Below are positions 41,548 to 51,589 of a DNA stretch of 64,000 nt, piece after piece; the stretch's first letter is position 1, and the number at the start of each line of letters is the position of its first letter. This DNA is from Jeotgalibaca sp052266715 (GTDB lineage Bacteria; Bacillota; Bacilli; Lactobacillales; Aerococcaceae), in NCBI GenBank assembly GCA_052266715.1, contig JBQPRB010000002.1. One strand, written 5' to 3'. The notes beneath the pieces are model-generated. The model was not told the DNA's origin. It ran no database searches and saw only the letters and a program-made list of their open reading frames with translations. The position numbers were made by a program, and so were the translations under genes.

Positions 41548-42685
41548 AATGATGGCAATGATTTTGGCTGGTGGCCAAGGAACACGATTGGGTAAATTAA
41601 CAAGAGAAACTGCTAAACCAGCAGTTCCTTTCGGTGGACGTTACCGTATTATCGATTTCGTATTAAGTAACTGTGCGAATTCAGGCGTTAGACAAGTTGG
41701 AGTTGTAACGCAATACGAACCACTCGAATTGAATGATCATATTGGGAATGGTGAACCTTGGGGATTAAGCGGACACGAAAAGGGAGCAACTATCCTTCAA
41801 CCGTATACAAACTCAGAGGGTGAAAAATGGTTTGAAGGAACAGCAAATGCGATTACCCAAAACATCGCCTTTATCGACTCCAAAAACCCAGAATATGTAT
41901 TGGTTTTATCAGGGGACCATATTTACAAAATGGATTATGATGCGATGCTGCAATCCCATATCGATAGAGATGCGGACTTAACAGTTGGGGTAATTCCGGT
42001 TGATATTAAAGAAGCCTCAAGATTTGGAATCATGAATACCGACGATAATGGCAAAATTATTGAATTTGATGAAAAACCAAAAGAACCTAAAAGTAATTTA
42101 GCATCAATGGGGATATACATCTTCAACTGGAAAAAATTGCGGAAATACCTTGTGGATGATAACAACGGCAGTAAAGGAATGATGGACTTTGGTCATGATG
42201 TGATTCCAGCCTATCTCGAAAATAATGAAAGCATATATGCTTATTCCTTCGATGGGTATTGGAAAGATGTCGGAACGATCGATAGTCTGTGGGAAGCCAA
42301 TATGGAATTTTTAGATCCCGATCATAGTCTGAACATCAGGGATGACAATTGGAGAATTTATTCTAAAAATCCGGTTGCTCCTCCACAATTTATTTCGGAA
42401 AATGGGAAAGTTAACAATTCTATGTTAGCAGATGGCTGCTATATTGACGGTTCTGTTGAACATTCAATCGTGTCACAAAATGTAGAATTAGGAGCTAATA
42501 GTTCCATTGAAGATAGTGTTATTATGGCGAATGCAACAATTGGCAAAGATGTTACGATTAAATACGCTATTATTGGTGAATTTGCAAACATCCAAGATGG
42601 CGTAAAAATAATTGGGACGCGCGATAATATCCAAGTAATTGGTTTTGAAGAACAAGTAGGAGGAACAGACTATGAGAATGAATAA
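41537..42685 (+). CDS. glgC: Glucose-1-phosphate adenylyltransferase, catalytic subunit
   Basis: A 382-residue enzyme making ADP-glucose from ATP and glucose 1-phosphate. The N-terminal nucleotidyltransferase motif is MILAGGQGTRLGKLTRETAKPAVPFGG, with VLSGDHIYKMDYD, FDEKPKEPKS and YWKDVGTIDSLWEANM. The C-terminal left-handed beta-helix has repeats such as SIEDSVIMANATIGKDVTIKYAIIG. In Bacillus it works with GlgD. The stop overlaps glgD by 14 bases. Confidence 0.95.
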   Translation: MKNKMMAMILAGGQGTRLGKLTRETAKPAVPFGGRYRIIDFVLSNCANSGVRQVGVVTQYEPLELNDHIGNGEPWGLSGHEKGATILQPYTNSEGEKWFEGTANAITQNIAFIDSKNPEYVLVLSGDHIYKMDYDAMLQSHIDRDADLTVGVIPVDIKEASRFGIMNTDDNGKIIEFDEKPKEPKSNLASMGIYIFNWKKLRKYLVDDNNGSKGMMDFGHDVIPAYLENNESIYAYSFDGYWKDVGTIDSLWEANMEFLDPDHSLNIRDDNWRIYSKNPVAPPQFISENGKVNNSMLADGCYIDGSVEHSIVSQNVELGANSSIEDSVIMANATIGKDVTIKYAIIGEFANIQDGVKIIGTRDNIQVIGFEEQVGGTDYENE

Positions 42686-43823
42686 AATTACGGCAATTCT
42701 GAGTTTAACTGATCCTAGTACAAGGGAAATGCAACCATTAACAACGTATCGACCAGTTGCAGCTTTACCTTTTGCCAGTCGGTATCGGGCATTAGACTTC
42801 CATTTGTCAAATCTTAGCCACGCAGAAATGGATTCTGCGGCCATCTTTATTGGTGGTTCTGGACGTTCTGTGTATGACCACATTAGAAGTGGTGCTGTAT
42901 GGAACCTGGAATCAAATTTAAGCGGTGGAATTTTCACTTTTTCCCAAACTTACATGAAACAGCAAATGAGCGATCAACATTTCGATGAAAATCATTTCTA
43001 TGAAAACCAAAAAGAGTTTCTAGTAAAATCAAAAGCAGAATTTGTTGTAGTTGGCGGTGGGAAAATTGTTGCTTCATTAGATTTTTCTGATATTCGCGAT
43101 TTTCATATGGCGCATAGTGGGGATATGACAGTCGTTTATAAAAACATGCCCGTCCAAGAAGTTCAAGGTCACCCTCACGAAAAGGTGATTCGCCTAGACG
43201 GTGATCATGATGTATTAGGGTTTGTTTCGAGCGCTGATTTCGATTATACAGAAGATAAGGTTCCAATGAGTCTAAACTTCTATATGCTGAGTGTTTCTAA
43301 ATTATTAGAATTAATTGACCGGGCAGACAAAGAAGGGATTCGTATGGATATTGACCGCCTCGTTGCCTACTATGCCCAGTTCTACCAAGTTGATGCGTAT
43401 GAACACAAAGGTCCGATAGCTAATTTAGATTCGATTAAGTCTTACTTTGAAGCAAACATGGCATTGCTTGATAAGGATTACTATGATGCTGTTTTCCATG
43501 GTCCTAGAAGAATTATTACAAAAGTTAAAAATGAAGCACCTACCTATTATTGCGACGGTGCAAACGTAAAACGATCCTTATTAGCAACTGGTGGCTTCAT
43601 TGCAGGTTCGATTGAAAATTCAATGGTTTTCCGCAAAGTAGAAGTAGCGAAAAATGCAGAAATTCGTGATTCAATCATTATGCAAGGAGCTAAAATAGGT
43701 GAAGGGGCTGTATTGGAATACTGTATCCTGGATAAAAATGTCACCATTGAACCGGGCGTTGTCCTAAAAGGTTCAAAAGATAATCTGATTGTAATTGAGA
43801 AAAATAGAACCGTTCAGGCTTAG
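42672..43823 (+). CDS. glgD: Glucose-1-phosphate adenylyltransferase-like subunit GlgD
   Basis: A 383-residue paralogue of GlgC. It keeps the overall fold (RPVAALPFASRYRALDFHLSNLSHA and a beta-helix tail with AEIRDSIIMQGAKIGEGAVLEYCIL) but lacks the GGGxGTRL-type nucleotide loop: the N-terminus reads KITAILSLTDPSTREMQP. It is therefore the regulatory or accessory subunit, as in Bacillus. It overlaps glgC and is followed after 14 bases by glgA. Confidence 0.93.
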   Translation: MRMNKITAILSLTDPSTREMQPLTTYRPVAALPFASRYRALDFHLSNLSHAEMDSAAIFIGGSGRSVYDHIRSGAVWNLESNLSGGIFTFSQTYMKQQMSDQHFDENHFYENQKEFLVKSKAEFVVVGGGKIVASLDFSDIRDFHMAHSGDMTVVYKNMPVQEVQGHPHEKVIRLDGDHDVLGFVSSADFDYTEDKVPMSLNFYMLSVSKLLELIDRADKEGIRMDIDRLVAYYAQFYQVDAYEHKGPIANLDSIKSYFEANMALLDKDYYDAVFHGPRRIITKVKNEAPTYYCDGANVKRSLLATGGFIAGSIENSMVFRKVEVAKNAEIRDSIIMQGAKIGEGAVLEYCILDKNVTIEPGVVLKGSKDNLIVIEKNRTVQA

Positions 43824-43837
43824 AAAAGAGGAGACTT

Positions 43838-45271
43838 ATGAAGATCTTATTTGCAGCAGCTGAAGCAGCACCTTTTATCAAGACGGGCGGATTGGGCGAT
43901 GTAGCAGGAGCTTTACCAAAAGAACTAGTAAAGCAGGGAGTCGACATTCGCGTCGTTCTCCCTTTCTACAGCCAAATATCTAAAGAATATAAAGATATAG
44001 CTGAAGACCTGGTTTATTTTTATATGAGCGTAGGAAAAAAATGGGTTTACTGTGGCATTAAAACACTTGAACTTGAAGGCGTAACCTATTACTTTGTGGA
44101 CAATCAAGACTACTTCAATCGCCCAGGCTTGTATGGTGAGTGGGATGATGGTGAACGCTTTGGATTCTTTTCGATGGCAATTATTGAAATGATGGAAAAG
44201 ATTGGTTTTATTCCAGATATTATCCACGTTAATGATTGGCAAACCGCTATGGTGCCAGTCCTGTTGGTTGATAAATACCATTGGGTTGAGGCACTTAAGG
44301 GGATTCGCAAAGTGATTACAATCCACAATATTCTGTTTCAAGGTGTTTATCCGCAAGATGTTCTAAGTGGGGTTTTTGGCACGGGGTATAACATTTTCCA
44401 TGAAGCCGGAGTAGCCTACTATGATAACGTGAATTTCCTTAAAGGTGGCATCAATTTCTCAGATGTTGTTACTACAGTTAGCCCCTCCTATGCCCAAGAG
44501 ATTCAAACGCCTGAATTTGGAGAAGGGTTAGATGGCACGTTACGGTATAACTCGTGGAAAATTCGGGGCATTATTAATGGCATAGATTACGATATTAACA
44601 ATCCAGAAACAGATAAAAGAATCCCACACCATTACGATATCACTGACTTGAGTGGTAAAATCGCGAATAAAAAAGCTTTACAAGAGCGTCTGGGACTTCC
44701 TGTTGATGAACAGATTCCTCTCATTGGAGCCGTCAGTCGTTTAACCGGACAAAAAGGCTTCCAGCTTGTAGAGGAAAAAGTACAAGAGTTAATGCATACC
44801 CGTGAAGTTCAAATTGTGATATTAGGAACGGGGGAAGCACAATTTGAAAATTCATTCCGTTATTTTACGCAAGCTTATCCAGATAAATTTAAAGCAGTTA
44901 TTGATTTTGACGTGGCTTTAGCACAACAAATTTACTCAGGAGCAGACATATTCTTGATGCCTTCTGCCTTTGAACCGTGTGGCCTTTCTCAAATGATTTC
45001 AATGCGATACGGGACGCTTCCAATTGTTCACGAAGTGGGTGGTCTAAAGGATACCGTGATACCCTACAACCAAATTACCGGAGAGGGTACTGGTTTTAGC
45101 TTCTGGGGATTCAACGGATACAATCTATTAGGGACAATTTACCGTGCTCTGGATGTTTATGAAGAAGAACCAGAACAATGGGGAAAAATTATCCATCAGG
45201 CCATGAGTAGCGACTTCAGTTGGACCCATCCTGCTCAAGACTATTTGTCACTCTATCAATCTCTTGTATAG
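43838..45271 (+). CDS. glgA: Glycogen synthase (ADP-glucose type)
   Basis: A 477-residue GT5 glycosyltransferase that extends alpha-1,4-glucan from ADP-glucose. The donor-binding motif is FIKTGGLGDVAGALPKEL near the N-terminus (Lys15). HVNDWQTAMVP, VSRLTGQKGFQLVEEKV and MPSAFEPCGLSQMISMRYGTLPIVHEVGGLKDTV follow in the C-terminal Rossmann domain; the last holds the catalytic Glu of the E-x7-E motif. AGAGGAG is the ribosome-binding site. Confidence 0.95.
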   Translation: MKILFAAAEAAPFIKTGGLGDVAGALPKELVKQGVDIRVVLPFYSQISKEYKDIAEDLVYFYMSVGKKWVYCGIKTLELEGVTYYFVDNQDYFNRPGLYGEWDDGERFGFFSMAIIEMMEKIGFIPDIIHVNDWQTAMVPVLLVDKYHWVEALKGIRKVITIHNILFQGVYPQDVLSGVFGTGYNIFHEAGVAYYDNVNFLKGGINFSDVVTTVSPSYAQEIQTPEFGEGLDGTLRYNSWKIRGIINGIDYDINNPETDKRIPHHYDITDLSGKIANKKALQERLGLPVDEQIPLIGAVSRLTGQKGFQLVEEKVQELMHTREVQIVILGTGEAQFENSFRYFTQAYPDKFKAVIDFDVALAQQIYSGADIFLMPSAFEPCGLSQMISMRYGTLPIVHEVGGLKDTVIPYNQITGEGTGFSFWGFNGYNLLGTIYRALDVYEEEPEQWGKIIHQAMSSDFSWTHPAQDYLSLYQSLV

Positions 45272-45301
45272 AACAACTACTTAGTTTTAAGGGGGATGTA
45301 C

Positions 45302-47716
45302 ATGGAAGCAATGGACGTTAATCAATTCAAGGAAAGATTCAAAAAAAAGTTTGAAGAAATGTATGCATTTGATTATAAAGAAGGCTCGAAACGTGAGCAA
45401 TTCCTTGCTTTAGGCTATTTGGTCAAGAATTTATATTCTGCCGATTGGCGCCAAACTGTTAAAGATTACAAAGACAAAGGTTCGAAACAGGTTTATTATT
45501 TTTCAATGGAATTCTTGCCTGGGCGGATGCTGAAAAGTAATTTATTAAATCAAGGTTTGCTGGACGTTGTTAAAGAAGGTTTGTCGGAATTAGGGTTAAA
45601 TCTCGATGAAGTGGCAGATGGTGAGATGGATCCAGCATTAGGAAATGGTGGGTTGGGAAGACTAGCAGCTTGCTTTATGGACTCGATTGCTTCAACAGGT
45701 TTAGCGGGTCATGGAAATGGTATTCGCTATCAATATGGGTTATTCAAGCAGAAATTCATCGATGGTAATCAAATTGAACTACCTGAAAATTGGTTAAGAA
45801 ATGGTAATGTTTGGGAAGTTCGTCGTGAGAACAAAGCTGTAACTGTTCGCTTTGGCGGTCAGGTCACTTTGGAAAACGATGATAGGAATGTCACGCGCGC
45901 GCATTACCATAATGCGATGAATATTCTGGCTGTTCCTTATGATACGGCTCAAGTAGGTTATGAGAATGGCGTCGTAAATAACTTGCGTCTATGGTCTGCG
46001 GAAATTCCATATGGAGAAGAATACTTGTATCCAACCGATGAAGCCCGGGATCAAATCAAACAGATCACTGAGTATCTCTATCCAGACGATTCTAATTATG
46101 AAGGCCGATTACTACGTCTAAAACAAGAGTACTTTTTCTCGTCTGCCGGTGTTCAAAGTATTGTACGTTATTTCAGGGAACTAAATTTGGACTGGAGTTA
46201 TTTCCCGGATAAAATTGCCATTCATATTAACGATACCCACCCAACGTTAGTAATACCTGAGCTAATGCGTATATTGATGGATGAAGAGGGCTTATCGTGG
46301 GACCAAGCTTGGGAAATTACGAAAAAAACAGTCAGCTATACCAATCATACCGTTCTCCAAGAAGCAATGGAACGTTGGCCAGTTGATATGGTCGCTCAAT
46401 TATTACCAAGAATTTATCAAATCATCTTAGAAATAAACCGCCGTCATATTGAAAAGAAAATTCCTTTATATGGTGAAGAACTAACATACCGTACAGCTAT
46501 TATTGCAGACGGTCAAATTAAGATGGCAAACTTGGCTATTATTGGGAGTCATAGTATTAACGGTGTAGCGAAATTGCACACGGATATTTTGATGAATCAA
46601 ACGTTACATGATTTCTACTTAATGTATCCGAGTAAATTCAATAATAAAACCAACGGCGTTACTATGAGACGTTGGGTTCAAATTTCCAATCCAGGATTAA
46701 CAGCGTTATTGGATGATGTCATTGGCACGGAGTGGAAAAAATCACCTAATGAACTGGTAGTCTTTAAGGCTTATGCAAATGACAAAAATGTCTTGAAACG
46801 TTTAGATGATGTAAAACTTGAGAACAAAAAGAAATTTGCAAAGTATGTTTGGAATGAAATGGGTATTGAAATCGATCCTACAGCTATTTTTGATGTCCAA
46901 ATCAAACGTCTGCATGCTTACAAACGTCAATTATTAAACGTTCTGCATATTTTGGATCGTTATAATTACATTAAAGATAATCCCGGTGTAGATTTACCGA
47001 AACGCGTTTTCATTTTTGGAGCAAAAGCTGCCCCAAGTTACCATTACGCAAAACAAATTATCAAATTAATTAACGAAATTGCCAATATGATTAACAATGA
47101 TGAATCTATCAATGACTTAATCAAAGTGGTATTTGTTGAGAATTATGGTGTATCGTTGGCCGAGTTGATTATTCCAGCTGCAGATATCAGTGAACAAATT
47201 TCTCTTGCTGGTAAAGAAGCTTCGGGGACAAGCAACATGAAGCTGATGGCCAATGGCGCTTTGACGTTGGCAACAATGGATGGTGCGACAATCGAAATCC
47301 ATGATTATGTAGGTAAAGAAAATATTTATATTTTTGGATTAACGAATGAAGAAGTGCAAGCTTTGAATGAAAACAGAACTTATAATTCACGCCAGCTTTA
47401 TGATTCAAATCCGCGGATAAATAGAATCTTGAACATGTTGATTGACGGATCAATTCCAGGGATTGAACATGTGGGGCAAGATATTTTTGATAGTTTAGTT
47501 AAATATAACGATGAGTATTATTTGTTACAGGATTTTGATAGTTATATCGAAGCGCATAAACAAGTGGATGAAGATTTCCTTGATCGGGAATTATGGAATA
47601 AGCGTGCACTTATGAATATCGCTAACGCTGGACCTTTCTCTGCGGATTATACAATTTTGAGATATGCAGATGAAATCTGGAAAATCAAACCGGAAGAAGA
47701 ACATGTTACGCTTTAA
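45302..47716 (+). CDS. glgP: Glycogen phosphorylase
   Basis: An 804-residue GT35 enzyme that releases glucose 1-phosphate from glycogen. N-terminal YYFSMEFLPGRML and DPALGNGGLGRLAACFMDSIA are typical, IHINDTHPTLVIPELMR is in the middle, and the pyridoxal-phosphate lysine lies in KEASGTSNMKLMANGALTLATMDGA. The ATG at 45296 is too close to the GGGGG site, so the start at 45302, 6 bases away, is chosen. It ends the glg operon; the presence of both synthesis and breakdown genes gives a full glycogen cycle. Confidence 0.95.
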   Translation: MEAMDVNQFKERFKKKFEEMYAFDYKEGSKREQFLALGYLVKNLYSADWRQTVKDYKDKGSKQVYYFSMEFLPGRMLKSNLLNQGLLDVVKEGLSELGLNLDEVADGEMDPALGNGGLGRLAACFMDSIASTGLAGHGNGIRYQYGLFKQKFIDGNQIELPENWLRNGNVWEVRRENKAVTVRFGGQVTLENDDRNVTRAHYHNAMNILAVPYDTAQVGYENGVVNNLRLWSAEIPYGEEYLYPTDEARDQIKQITEYLYPDDSNYEGRLLRLKQEYFFSSAGVQSIVRYFRELNLDWSYFPDKIAIHINDTHPTLVIPELMRILMDEEGLSWDQAWEITKKTVSYTNHTVLQEAMERWPVDMVAQLLPRIYQIILEINRRHIEKKIPLYGEELTYRTAIIADGQIKMANLAIIGSHSINGVAKLHTDILMNQTLHDFYLMYPSKFNNKTNGVTMRRWVQISNPGLTALLDDVIGTEWKKSPNELVVFKAYANDKNVLKRLDDVKLENKKKFAKYVWNEMGIEIDPTAIFDVQIKRLHAYKRQLLNVLHILDRYNYIKDNPGVDLPKRVFIFGAKAAPSYHYAKQIIKLINEIANMINNDESINDLIKVVFVENYGVSLAELIIPAADISEQISLAGKEASGTSNMKLMANGALTLATMDGATIEIHDYVGKENIYIFGLTNEEVQALNENRTYNSRQLYDSNPRINRILNMLIDGSIPGIEHVGQDIFDSLVKYNDEYYLLQDFDSYIEAHKQVDEDFLDRELWNKRALMNIANAGPFSADYTILRYADEIWKIKPEEEHVTL

Positions 47717-47733
47717 ATTGAAGCAGAATATAC

Positions 47734-47773
47734 AAAAAGAGATTAACCAAATTATTGGTTAATCTCTTTTTTA
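47734..47773. terminator. Bidirectional terminator after the glg operon
   Basis: A perfect 17-bp stem AAAAAGAGATTAACCAA / TTGGTTAATCTCTTTTT with the loop ATTA. Confidence 0.93.
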
Positions 47774-48574
47774 GTTCAGGGAAAAATAATTTTCAAGATA
47801 AACGGCTAAGCCATCATCATGATTTGAAAATTCAGTTATATCATTGGCAATGTTTTTAAGTTTATCGATTCCGTTACTCATGACGACACCGTGTCCGGCG
47901 TATTCAATCATTTCCATATCATTATCTTCGTCGCCGAACGCCAAGATATTTTTGCGTTCAATCCCATAGAAACGAGCGACTTCATCGACACCAACAGCTT
48001 TCTGGATTCCAGGTGCAACTATCTCAAGACAAGGCAACGTGCCGCCCCACGTTCTGATAGAAAGGAGGTCCCCATATCTTTCCATTATCCGTAAGCGAAT
48101 TGCTTCTTGTTTATGTTCATCCATGAATAAACTTAAAGCTGTGGGTTTCTCATCTAATTTAGTTGCGGTCGAAATAAAAGTGGAGTGTGTATTTTTGGGA
48201 TAGAATTCATTGACCGGGATTTCTTTGTATGTAGCATAAAGACGTTGCTTGCCTTCAACACTGATCCAGTCAATTCCTAAATCTTCTTGGTGTTCCAACA
48301 AATCCGTTACTAAATCCAAATCCAACGTTTTATGGTAAAAATCCTTTGTCTCAGGCAAGTGACAAAGCGCTCCGTTAAAATTAACCAGAGGAGATGTTAG
48401 ACCCAATTTGTCATAGAATTCTTTACTGTTACGATAAGGTCTTCCTGTCGCGATCATGACAATATGGCCTTCGTTTTTTATTTGGTCTAATGTTGAGATG
48501 GTTCGAGGCGATAATTGAGAGTGATTATTTAATGTCGTGCCGTCCAAATCAATTGCTATTAATTTCTGATTCAT
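47771..48574 (-). CDS. Cof-type HAD-IIB phosphatase
   Basis: A 267-residue haloacid-dehalogenase phosphatase. Motif I is IAIDLDGTTLNN, motif II MIATGRPY, and motif III/IV GIERKNILAFGDEDNDMEMIEYAG. A type IIB cap lies between motifs II and III. Such enzymes dephosphorylate sugar phosphates or cofactors; the substrate is unknown. It converges with the glycogen operon. Confidence 0.9.
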   Translation of the reverse strand: MNQKLIAIDLDGTTLNNHSQLSPRTISTLDQIKNEGHIVMIATGRPYRNSKEFYDKLGLTSPLVNFNGALCHLPETKDFYHKTLDLDLVTDLLEHQEDLGIDWISVEGKQRLYATYKEIPVNEFYPKNTHSTFISTATKLDEKPTALSLFMDEHKQEAIRLRIMERYGDLLSIRTWGGTLPCLEIVAPGIQKAVGVDEVARFYGIERKNILAFGDEDNDMEMIEYAGHGVVMSNGIDKLKNIANDITEFSNHDDGLAVYLENYFSLN

Positions 48575-48677
48575 TTGTCCTGAACCTCCCTTTGTTTATT
48601 GGCGCTTATTTCTGCATAATGTTACACTAAATATAGTAAAAAATCTAGTATTAGGTACTTGGTAAGGGGTTGGTAAA

Positions 48678-49439
48678 ATGATTATAGTTGATAAAAAAAT
48701 CGTAAATAACATTCCTGTTATTGAATTGGTAAAGAGTAATCAGATTGATAAAAAAATACCACTCGCTATTTTTTATCATGGCGTTACCAATCAGAAGGAG
48801 CAGGGCTTAACGGCAGGATACGAATTAGCACAACGTGGCTTTCGAACCATTATTCCGGATGCCTTTTTACATGGTGAGAGAAAAGAAGAGCCTTACCAAG
48901 GACCAAAAGAAATGGCGTTTTGGCATATCGAATTAAAGACCGTAGAAGAACTGCCGGCTCTCGTGGATTATTATGTAGCAAAGGGCCTAGCGACCAAAAA
49001 TCAAGTTACAGTAACGGGACTATCGATGGGAGCTATCGCTACTTGCATGGCCTTCGCTAAATATCCCTGGATAAAAGCTGGCGGCTGTTTAATGGGAAAT
49101 CCAGACCCTTCCTCTTTTACCCAGTGGCTACTGACTTCGCAGTGGCGCTCAGTAGTTGAAGGGCTCGAAAGTATGGATCAAGATGTTGTTTTGCAAGCAA
49201 TGGCGCCTTTTAATCCACTAAGCTTAAAAAGAGCACCTGAAAAAATAGCTGGGAGACCTTTTTATATTTGGCATGGCGAAGAGGATGAAACAGTTCCTTT
49301 TGAACAGATGAAGGCATTTGTGGAGTCAATAGCCCAAGAGCCTTATGCAAAAAACGTACATTTTGAATTTTATGAAGGGCATGCACATAAAGTTCCTTAT
49401 GAGGTATTCGTCAACATGGCCGACTATCTTGGAGTTTAA
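48678..49439 (+). CDS. Alpha/beta hydrolase (YitV/dienelactone-hydrolase-like)
   Basis: A 253-residue hydrolase. The nucleophile elbow is TVTGLSMGAIATC (Ser116 region), the acid Asp lies in WHGEEDETVPFEQ, and the His in EGHAHKVPYEVF. The oxyanion region is IFYHGVTNQKEQG. The substrate is unknown; it resembles Bacillus YitV-type esterases. Confidence 0.87.
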   Translation: MIIVDKKIVNNIPVIELVKSNQIDKKIPLAIFYHGVTNQKEQGLTAGYELAQRGFRTIIPDAFLHGERKEEPYQGPKEMAFWHIELKTVEELPALVDYYVAKGLATKNQVTVTGLSMGAIATCMAFAKYPWIKAGGCLMGNPDPSSFTQWLLTSQWRSVVEGLESMDQDVVLQAMAPFNPLSLKRAPEKIAGRPFYIWHGEEDETVPFEQMKAFVESIAQEPYAKNVHFEFYEGHAHKVPYEVFVNMADYLGV

Positions 49440-49511
49440 AAGTTCGGATGCGATTGTTATTTTATAAAAAAGTTGGTAAGATACCCTTAAAGATTTGAAG
49501 GAGGATTTGAA

Positions 49512-49853
49512 TTGTCTGAATCACCATTAGAATATTCAAATGAAGAAATAGAAGCAATCAAAGAACGGGTATTGGCAGCTTTAGAGCAAGTCATTGATCC
49601 TGAATTAGGTATCGATATCGTAAATCTGGGTTTGATATATGAAGTCATCTTAGAAAAAAATGGTTATTGCCAAATAAATATGACCTTAACGACAATGGGA
49701 TGTCCACTAGCAGATATTATTCAGGATGAAATCCACCGGGCATTAAAAACGGTTCCTGAAGTTAAAGATATAAATTTAAAATTGGTTTGGTATCCAGCCT
49801 GGACAACAGAACGCATGTCTCGTTATGCGCGAATTGCATTGGGTATCAGATAA
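49512..49853 (+). CDS. Metal-sulfur cluster assembly factor (MIP18/DUF59, SufT-like)
   Basis: A 113-residue protein with ALEQVIDPELGIDIVNLGLIYEV and the conserved Cys in MTLTTMGCPLADII. Members help mature Fe-S proteins. The TTG start follows AAGGAGGATTTGAA. It stands alone, followed by a terminator. Confidence 0.9.
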   Translation: MSESPLEYSNEEIEAIKERVLAALEQVIDPELGIDIVNLGLIYEVILEKNGYCQINMTLTTMGCPLADIIQDEIHRALKTVPEVKDINLKLVWYPAWTTERMSRYARIALGIR

Positions 49854-49895
49854 ATAGATTATCAATAGAGAAACAAAAGCAAATAATTAATAGGG

Positions 49896-49931
49896 GCGAC
49901 AAGGTAGGATAACTATCTTGTCGCTTTCTTT
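49896..49931 (+). terminator. Terminator after the SufT-like gene
   Basis: Stem GCGACAAGGTAG / CTATCTTGTCGC with a 5-base loop, followed by TTTCTTT. Confidence 0.85.
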
Positions 49932-50004
49932 ATTGTGATAGTTGCGATAAAATTAAGCTAGAATCATCCATAAGTTCAAAAAGCATTTTGAGGGGGTGAT
50001 AAAT

Positions 50005-50604
50005 GTGTTGGAAACTATATTTTTAATTGTAGGATTCGTCAGTTTGGTCCTTCTGTTATTCACCAATCGTTTGGTGATATTTGGTTTACTTTCAATAATC
50101 AGCTTTTTTGGCTATTTTATGGTAGTTGATAGTGGTACATGGCTGACTTTTTTACTGTTTTTGTTTGGAATTTTACTTTTGATTGCAGAGGTATTTATTC
50201 CCGATTTTGGCTTAATAGGAATCATCGGAGTTACCCTAATTGGTTTTGGTTATTTTTCAAATAGAGCCGATTTATGGGGAAGCGTCATGGATTTGTCATT
50301 GGCACTTATAATTGCTGTCATTACTGCCTATGTTCTTTTGAAAAAAGGATACAGATTTTTACCTGGAAAGAATCTAGTGCTTGGTTCAGCCTTAAAAGGC
50401 AATAGGGGTTATTCCACTGGAAATAATTATCAAGAGTATCTTTATGAAAAAGGAACAGCCCTTACAACCTTAAGACCATCTGGCAAAGTTGAAATAAACG
50501 GAAGAACGCTCGATGTTGTAAGTGATGGGAAAATTATCCAAGAAGGTTCAAGTGTAGAAGTTGTACATGTTGAAGGAATAAAAATCATTGTGAGGGAGTT
50601 GTAG
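50005..50604 (+). CDS. NfeD-family membrane protein
   Basis: A 199-residue protein. Four to five membrane segments (FLIVGFVSLVLLLFTNRLVIFGLLSII...) are followed by a C-terminal OB-fold domain (GTALTTLRPSGKVEINGRTLDVVSDGKII, then GSSVEVVHVEGIKIIV). This is the NfeD layout; NfeD proteins are encoded beside flotillins. The GTG at 50005 is 9 bases after GAGGGG and is preferred over the GTG at 49996. The stop lies 4 bases before floA. Confidence 0.88.
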   Translation: MLETIFLIVGFVSLVLLLFTNRLVIFGLLSIISFFGYFMVVDSGTWLTFLLFLFGILLLIAEVFIPDFGLIGIIGVTLIGFGYFSNRADLWGSVMDLSLALIIAVITAYVLLKKGYRFLPGKNLVLGSALKGNRGYSTGNNYQEYLYEKGTALTTLRPSGKVEINGRTLDVVSDGKIIQEGSSVEVVHVEGIKIIVREL

Positions 50605-50608
50605 AAAG

Positions 50609-51589
50609 ATGCCAGAAGGATTAATTGGTTTAATAATTATTGCTGTTTTGGTTATTTTAGTATTATCATTGTTTTTCCGTTTTGTGCCAGTAGGACTTTG
50701 GATTACGGCCTACTTTTCAGGAGTAAAGTTAAAAATTTCTGATTTGATTGGAATGCGCCTTCGAAGGGTTGCACCAAGTATGATCGTTCAACCGATGATC
50801 AAAGCAACGAAGGCTGGTTTGGATATCGACATCGGTGAGTTGGAAGCCCATTATTTAGCTGGTGGGGACATCAACCAAGTTATCGATGCATTGATTGCAG
50901 CCCAACGCGCAAATATTGACTTGGAATTTGAACAGGCAGCGGCAATCGACTTAGCCGGCCGTAATGTTTTTGAAGCAGTTCAAGTTAGTGTTAACCCTAA
51001 AGTAATTGAAACACCCATTATTGCAGGGGTTGCAATGAACGGTATTGAAGTAAAGGCAAAGGCTAAGGTAACGGTTCGAGCAAATATCGAACGACTAGTC
51101 GGTGGTGCTGGTGAAGAAACCATTATCGCCCGTGTTGGAGAAGGAATCGTAACTACCGTTGGTTCTGCCATAACTCACTCTAAAGTATTAGAAAATCCGG
51201 ATTCAATTTCCCAAACGATTTTACGAAAAGGCCTAGACTCTGGTACCGCTTTTGAAATTCTATCCATCGATATCGCGGACGTTGACGTCGGACGTAACGT
51301 CGGTGCGAAACTACAAGCCGAACAAGCTGAGGCCGACAAACGGGTAGCGCAAGCAAAAGCCGAGGAAAAACGTTCTCTAGCTGTTGCTGAAGAGCAAGAA
51401 ATGATTGCCGAAGTTCAAAGACAACGAGCAAAAGTAGTAGAAGCTGAAGCACAAGTTCCATTGGCTCTAGCAGAAGCTTTGCGGAATGGCAACCTCGGGG
51501 TAATGGATTATTACCGTATGAAAAACATTAGTGCCGATACAGAAATGAGAAACTCACTATCCAACAATAAAGATAGAAGTGATACATAA
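50609..51589 (+). CDS. floA: Flotillin-like protein FloA
   Basis: A 326-residue scaffold protein of membrane microdomains. The N-terminal membrane hairpin is GLIIIAVLVILVLSLFFRFVPVGLWI. The SPFH-type domain has YFSGVKLKISDLIGMRLRRV, PMIKATKAGLDIDIGELEAHYLAGG and GRNVFEAVQVSVNPKVIETP. The C-terminal helix is rich in Ala, Glu and Lys (EQAEADKRVAQAKAEEKRSLAVAEEQE), the oligomerising coiled coil. It forms nfeD-floA-unknown, linked by TAATG overlap to the next gene. Confidence 0.93.
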   Translation: MPEGLIGLIIIAVLVILVLSLFFRFVPVGLWITAYFSGVKLKISDLIGMRLRRVAPSMIVQPMIKATKAGLDIDIGELEAHYLAGGDINQVIDALIAAQRANIDLEFEQAAAIDLAGRNVFEAVQVSVNPKVIETPIIAGVAMNGIEVKAKAKVTVRANIERLVGGAGEETIIARVGEGIVTTVGSAITHSKVLENPDSISQTILRKGLDSGTAFEILSIDIADVDVGRNVGAKLQAEQAEADKRVAQAKAEEKRSLAVAEEQEMIAEVQRQRAKVVEAEAQVPLALAEALRNGNLGVMDYYRMKNISADTEMRNSLSNNKDRSDT